Assembly: GCA_036380875.1 (NCBI GenBank)
Contig: DASVDX010000072.1
Location: forward strand, 17,886-81,885
DNA length: 64,000 nucleotides
Source of the DNA: ZC4RG17 sp036380875
GTDB taxonomy: Bacteria; Actinomycetota; Acidimicrobiia; Spongiisociales; ZC4RG35
Reading direction: 5' to 3'
Shown here: piece after piece, positions 60,482-64,000 of the stretch
Numbering within the stretch: position 1 is the first letter of the stretch
Layout: every line of letters begins with the position of its first letter
The notes under the pieces: model-generated
The model's database searches: none
Told to the model about the DNA's origin: nothing
Seen by the model: only the letters and a program-made list of their open reading frames with translations
Program-made: the position numbers and the translations under genes

Positions 60482-62071
60482 TCAGCCCCCGCCGAAGAGG
60501 CCGCCGACCAAGCCGCCGACTGTGCCGACCACCTCGTCGACGGTGTCGGTCACTGTCTCGACCGCTGATTCGGCAGTCGAGGCGACGCCTTCCACGACGG
60601 TGTCCACCGTCGAGTCGACCGTGTCGACCACCGTCTCGACGGTGGATCCGGTTCCGGCGACCGCCGATTCGATCGTGGATGCCGCCGCGTTCGTGGCGGA
60701 ATCGACGACCGAGCCATCGGAATCGGGTGTGCCGACGGCCTCGACCAACTCCGTCACCCCGTTCGTCACCGATTGGGTGGTTTCAGCGACGTCGGAGACA
60801 GCCGAACCGACACCAGACGTGATCTCCTCGGTTGCTGCCCTGACGGTCCCCACCGCGGAATCCACCGTGTCTTCGACACCGGTGGCGACCACATCCACGG
60901 CCGCAGTGACGGAGGCCACGGCTCGCGCGCCGAGTTCTGTGACGCTTTCGGTGAGATCCAGGAGTGCGGCGAGCACCGACCCGTTGGCGAGGTTCGCGGG
61001 TGTGATCGGCGGCAAGGAGACGATGGCGGAAACCAGGTCATCCGGGGAGCTCGGCGCGCCCGTCTCTCCCGAATCGACGGATGGGGCGGCCGGAGGCGTC
61101 ACTTCGCCTGTCCCCTCCCGACCTCGTCTCGCCCCTGCACCCGGTGTGCCCACCTCGTCGGCTGTGACGGCCGGGGGATCTGCCGGCACCGGTGCGGGGT
61201 CGGCATCTGTCGCCACGGCGACCGGCGGCTGCGCTGCCCCCGCTCCGGGTGCATCCTGGGCAGGATCGAGCACGAGTGACTCGGCGACGGGCTGCGGCGG
61301 CGGCGACGAAGCGACCGGGGGTGGATCGATCACCGAGATACCGACCACCGTGGCCACGGACACAGCGGCCACCCCAGCGACGATCGGGCTGACGGCGGCG
61401 GTCGTGGCTGCGGCGGTGCTCCCTCCCAACAACGCCCGCATCCGGCGCCACAGGTCGGCGGCCACCGGCATCCCGAGGACTCGGAAGCGCCTGTCGAGCT
61501 GACCTCCGTTGGTGGCGACGTGGCTCCTCAGCTTGGCCAGGGCGCGGGATTGGATGACACGCACGTTGACGCTCGACAGTCCGGTCGATTCGGCCACTTC
61601 CGACACGGGCCGACCCTCGATCACCCGCAGGCTGACGACTAGACGCTCCCGCTCATCCAGCACCTCCAGAGCCGCCACTGCTTCGGCGATGGCGCCGTGG
61701 GCCCAGATCTGCTCGTCGGCAGCGCCATCGGGGTCAGGGTGCTCCGGAAGACGGTGAGCCGGGAGTTCCGGACGCCGGTGGCGGCGGCGGTGGTGGTCGG
61801 CGCAGCGACGGTAGGCGATGGAGAACAGCCAGCTTCGGAGCTGATCCCACCCGCCTCGGAAGCTGCCGAGGCGAGTGGCTGCAACTTCCATCACCTCCTG
61901 GGTGACGTCTTCGGGATCCGGCACCCCGCGGGAGGCAGCGAACCGGGTGATGGCGGGGGCGAACTCGACGAAGATGGCCTCCCATGCGCGCGGTGAGCCG
62001 TCACGGGCGGCGGCGAGGATCTCCTCCGCCTCCAGATCGAGTGTCTCTCCCGGACTCCGAGCCGCGACCAC
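60482..62071 (-). CDS. ECF-type sigma factor with C-terminal membrane helix and repetitive tail
   Basis: A 529-aa fusion. Residues about 25-98 are sigma region 2 (FRGGWDQLRSWLFSIAYRRC) and 130-185 sigma region 4 (LDERERLVVSLRVIEGRPVS, then GLSSVNVRVIQSRALAKLRS). A membrane helix at about 219-248 follows. The remaining 280 residues are a Pro/Ala-rich stretch and then a long Val/Thr/Ser/Asp-rich quasi-repeat (TVDTVDSTVDTVVEG type) ending VGGLVGGLFGGG. With the sigma domains in the cytoplasm, the tail should be outside. GTG start, 6 nt after TAGTCT. No separate anti-sigma gene is adjacent. Confidence 0.85.
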   Translation of the reverse strand: MVAARSPGETLDLEAEEILAAARDGSPRAWEAIFVEFAPAITRFAASRGVPDPEDVTQEVMEVAATRLGSFRGGWDQLRSWLFSIAYRRCADHHRRRHRRPELPAHRLPEHPDPDGAADEQIWAHGAIAEAVAALEVLDERERLVVSLRVIEGRPVSEVAESTGLSSVNVRVIQSRALAKLRSHVATNGGQLDRRFRVLGMPVAADLWRRMRALLGGSTAAATTAAVSPIVAGVAAVSVATVVGISVIDPPPVASSPPPQPVAESLVLDPAQDAPGAGAAQPPVAVATDADPAPVPADPPAVTADEVGTPGAGARRGREGTGEVTPPAAPSVDSGETGAPSSPDDLVSAIVSLPPITPANLANGSVLAALLDLTESVTELGARAVASVTAAVDVVATGVEDTVDSAVGTVRAATEEITSGVGSAVSDVAETTQSVTNGVTELVEAVGTPDSDGSVVDSATNAAASTIESAVAGTGSTVETVVDTVDSTVDTVVEGVASTAESAVETVTDTVDEVVGTVGGLVGGLFGGG

Positions 62072-62115
62072 CCGCTCAGACTAGATGAACCGTCGTGTTC
62101 CCAGCCGAGGCGCCC

Positions 62116-62589
62116 TCACCTGGGTGGAGGCACGACGATCTCCAGATCCAGGGCCCGGGCGAGGAAAGACGCCATCTGGTCGCGGGTGACCAGCTCGTCG
62201 GGACAGAACCGGTCGTTGGCAGGGGGATTGCAGCCTCGGGTGATGCCGGCGGCGGCCAGGCTGGCGATGTCCGCTTCGAAGACGGATTCGTCGTCGTCCA
62301 CGAAGTCGGTCCCCCCGGTGTCGCTCAACCCCAGGGCCCGGACGAGGAAGGCGGCCATTTGACCCCTGGTCACGTAGTCGTCCGGGCAGAAGAGGGTGTT
62401 GGCCGGCGGATTGCAACCGCGAGTCACTCCCGTTTGAGCCAACCAGACGATGTCCCAGCCGAAGACGTGACGCGGTTCGTCGTCGATGGCCGGATCGAAT
62501 ACGTCGCCGAAGTATCCCGCTTCGTCATCCAGGATCGGCAAGCCGGGCAGGGCGCGGTGGAGGAAGGCCGCCATCTGGCCTCGTGTCAC
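62116..62589 (-). pseudogene. 5'-truncated SLH-like repeat protein
   Basis: The frame encodes two full and one broken copy of a repeat typical of actinobacterial surface proteins: TRGCNPPAN, then FCPDDYVTRGQMAAFLVRAL. From the GTG at 62589 it gives 157 aa with no signal peptide. Upstream the frame is open only to a TAA at 62650-62652 and still encodes part of another repeat (VPPTNDRYCPADPVTRGQMA) without its GCN start. So the N-terminal part of the protein has been lost. It may be a remnant rather than a working gene. Confidence 0.6.
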
Positions 62590-62800
62590 CGGGTCGGCCG
62601 GGCAGTAACGATCGTTGGTGGGCGGTACGGACGAACCTATGAGCGGCCTTTACGGCCTCCTTAAAGTCGGGGCCGCCCGCCGTGCTTCGTCGGGAGTGCC
62701 GGGGTTTCAGTGGTCTCGGTCGAACACGCCACGATCGCCGCCACCAGCGCCGGAGGCGCAGGTCGAGACCACACGCCTCACGATACGATCACGAGTGCCG

Positions 62801-63499
62801 ATGAAGCTACGACCGCTGTATGTCGCCGCCGGCTTGGTGCTGGCCGTGATGCTGGCTGTATCGATCTGGGCGTGGCCGCAGATCCCGGACGACGCCCTGA
62901 TCCCGACCCACTGGAATGCTGCTGGTGAAGCCGACGGGTTCTCCTCGAAGCCGTTCGGCCTGTTCGGGCTCCCGGCGGTGTGTGCGGGTGTGACGTTGCT
63001 CCTCGCGGTGTTGCCGCGCGTGGAGCCGCGTCGTCAGAACCTCGAGAAGTCGGCCCGGGCATACATCGCAATCGGGATGGCCACCCTGTTGCTCATGGCG
63101 GCGATCCATGTGGCGGCGGTGCTCTCCACCGTGGGTGTGGATGTCAACGTGAGCTCGGTTTCGGTAGTGACCTTGTCGGTCCTGCTGTGTGTGATGGGCG
63201 TCGCCCTGCGCCGAGTCCGGAGCAGCTGGCTCTTCGGGATCCGCACCCCCTGGACGCTGACGTCCGAGAGGTCATGGAAACGCACCCACGAAGTAGGGTC
63301 CGTCGTCTTCCTCGTGGTCGGCATCGCCTCACTTCTCGTCGCGCTCGCCGCCGACCCTTCCGTCGCCCTGTGGGCACAACTCGGCGCCATTGGTGTCGGT
63401 GTGGTGGGTCTGGTGGTCTATTCGTACTTGGTGTGGCGCAACGATCCGCACCGAACGGAGCCGCCTCCTACATCGGACGAGACACTCGACGTCGGCTGA
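62801..63499 (+). CDS. DUF1648 / SdpI-family membrane protein
   Basis: A 232-aa protein with six hydrophobic segments. The N-terminal DUF1648 motif is IPTHWNAAGEADGFSSKPFG and the SdpI part contains VRSSWLFGIRTPWTLTSERS and WKRTHEVGSVVFLVVGIASL. SdpI proteins give immunity to a peptide toxin in Bacillus, but most homologues have no known role. TACGAT is upstream, and either the ATG used here or a GTG two codons earlier could be the start. A strong terminator follows. Confidence 0.85.
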   Translation: MKLRPLYVAAGLVLAVMLAVSIWAWPQIPDDALIPTHWNAAGEADGFSSKPFGLFGLPAVCAGVTLLLAVLPRVEPRRQNLEKSARAYIAIGMATLLLMAAIHVAAVLSTVGVDVNVSSVSVVTLSVLLCVMGVALRRVRSSWLFGIRTPWTLTSERSWKRTHEVGSVVFLVVGIASLLVALAADPSVALWAQLGAIGVGVVGLVVYSYLVWRNDPHRTEPPPTSDETLDVG

Positions 63500-63511
63500 G
63501 CCCAAAAACGC

Positions 63512-63540
63512 CGAGAACCCAGGCCGGGCCTGGGTTCTCG
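63512..63540. terminator. Strong bidirectional intrinsic terminator
   Basis: A 13-bp perfect stem (CGAGAACCCAGGC / GCCTGGGTTCTCG) with a CGG loop. On the minus strand it is followed by a TTTTT run (63508-63504), so it would end the tRNA transcript coming from the right. On the plus strand it follows the SdpI gene. Confidence 0.85.
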
Positions 63541-63545
63541 TTGAG

Positions 63546-63597
63546 TGGAGGTGAGCGGATTTGAACCGCCGGCCTCTTCCGTGCGAAGGAAGCGCTC
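63546..63597 (-). other. 3' portion of a tRNA-Ala (CGC) gene: putative attachment site
   Basis: On the minus strand the D-stem 3' strand GAGC, the full anticodon arm CTTCC-TTCGCAC-GGAAG (anticodon CGC), the T arm GGCGG-TTCAAAT-CCGCT and acceptor 3' strand CACCTCC-A are all present. The 5' acceptor strand (GGAGGTG or GGGGGTG expected) and the D loop are missing; the adjoining sequence (63598 onward) is unrelated. U70 in the acceptor is consistent with an alanine tRNA G3-U70 pair. Such 3' fragments are left when an integrase inserts into a tRNA gene. Confidence 0.75.
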
Positions 63598-63809
63598 AGG
63601 GTCTAGAGCGGGTTTCGAAATTCCCCTGAAATCAGTAGGAAATGGCTCAACGAAGCGGGTTTCTGCGCACATCCAGCTGTGACAGTAGTTGCCAGAACTG
63701 ACGCTCGAATCGCCAAGAAAGGTGTCCCATAGGTGTCCCCGCTTCGCAGACCATCCTCGCGGTGTCTTGAGCCGGCTTCGGAACCGGCTAGCCTGCCGGC
63801 CGTCCGTAC
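63598..63809. other. Non-coding stretch at the start of a possible integrated element
   Basis: No supported gene. It contains a direct repeat of GGTGTCCC (63721-63728 and 63732-63739) and a hairpin AGCCGG / CCGGCT (63770-63775, 63784-63789). A short plus-strand frame ends ARIAKKGVP just before the second GGTGTCCC; it has no start and could be the tail of a lost gene. Confidence 0.5.
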
Positions 63810-64000
63810 ATGAGCGAAGCGACCGACGTCACTCCGCCGCCGTTCTGGGCGACCTTCCACGACCCATCCGTCCCCATCCCTCGTGCCCACTTCTGGGCGT
63901 ACCTGCTGATAGCCAACGCCACCGCGTTCTTGGAGGCGTTCATCACCGATCGTGTCGTCGGCTCCATTTGGGTCGCCCTGGTGCTCATCCCGATGGCCAC
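63810..64000 (+). CDS. Hypothetical membrane protein, N-terminal part (runs off the right edge)
   Basis: The ATG opens a frame of 63 codons to the window end: MSEATDVTPPPFWATFHDPS, then HFWAYLLIANATAFLEAFIT and GSIWVALVLIPMA. Two hydrophobic segments, the second cut by the edge, suggest a membrane protein. No family recognised. TAGCCT lies 15 nt before the ATG. It is the first gene inside the proposed element. Confidence 0.55.
   Translation, partial: MSEATDVTPPPFWATFHDPSVPIPRAHFWAYLLIANATAFLEAFITDRVVGSIWVALVLIPMA

Noticed and set aside
63640..63730. Short frame ending ARIAKKGVP as the tail of an integrase
   Set aside because: Only about 40 codons, no start and no catalytic Arg/His/Tyr motif. 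Too little to call an integrase.
63603..63890. Minus-strand 95-aa frame across the tRNA-adjacent region
   Set aside because: No Shine-Dalgarno or leaderless -10, composition of a shadow frame, and it opposes the better-supported membrane-protein frame at 63810.
63788..64000. Minus-strand 70-aa frame at the right edge
   Set aside because: Antisense to the plus-strand membrane-protein frame and without recognisable sequence features.

Overview
The window is a compact, GC-rich bacterial chromosome segment, most likely from a non-model actinobacterium and probably class Acidimicrobiia. The lineage call is inference. It rests on a WhiB protein, a DUF3107 protein, a mycothiol-type Mca amidase, Ni-superoxide dismutase with SodX, an actinobacterial hom-thrC / rho-rpmE-prfA-prmC-tsaC-glyA-atp gene order, several secreted proteins with Thr-rich linkers, and an SLH-like 'TRGCNPPAN' repeat protein. 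About 95 percent is coding. Genes are mostly in tight operons with 1-13 bp overlaps, and many convergent pairs overlap at their 3' ends.

Layout. 1-2.6 kb: deoC and two aldehyde dehydrogenases (deoxyribose use). 2.7-5.8 kb: metG, sodN/sodX and an AlkA-type glycosylase. 5.9-9.5 kb: a Thr-linker protein, a double ACT protein, a DUF3048 lipoprotein and an amidase. 9.6-14.9 kb: korAB (2-oxoacid:ferredoxin oxidoreductase) and tdh-kbl (threonine to glycine). 15-19.1 kb: paaABCDE plus a TetR regulator (aerobic phenylacetate ring epoxidation) behind a perfect 22-bp palindrome. 19.1-26.9 kb: LRV protein, UvrD-like helicase, surE, hydrolase, ABC-F ATPase, mca, a SRPBCC protein and a DUF167 protein. 26.9-34.0 kb: the complete F-type ATP synthase operon (atpZ, I, B, E, F, H, A, G, D, C) with a CRP-type palindrome just upstream.

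34.2-47.5 kb: a core block glyA-tsaC-prmC-prfA-DUF1385-rpmE-rho on the minus strand, then tRNA-Arg and hom-thrC. Two plus-strand insertions break this block: a degenerate EAL-domain gene, and a receiver / HEAT / GT2 synthase cassette. 47.5-52.3 kb: Ku and an ATP-dependent ligase (NHEJ), yqeY, a GDPD, whiB with a second CRP-type palindrome, DUF3107, a LysM protein and YjbQ. 52.3-58.7 kb: prs-glmU-tRNA-Gln-ispE-rsmA-tatD-(AbrB)-rsmI-DUF192, an order that resembles the corresponding Bacillus region. 58.7-63.5 kb: a metallopeptidase-like lipoprotein, an ECF sigma factor fused to a membrane-spanning repetitive tail, an SLH remnant and an SdpI-family protein. The right edge holds only the 3' part of a tRNA-Ala gene, which looks like the attachment site of an integrated element continuing past the window.

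A window-wide signal is that most operon-head genes have a TAnnnT -10 hexamer ending 5-10 nt before the start codon, with no Shine-Dalgarno sequence. This suggests leaderless transcription is common in this organism.
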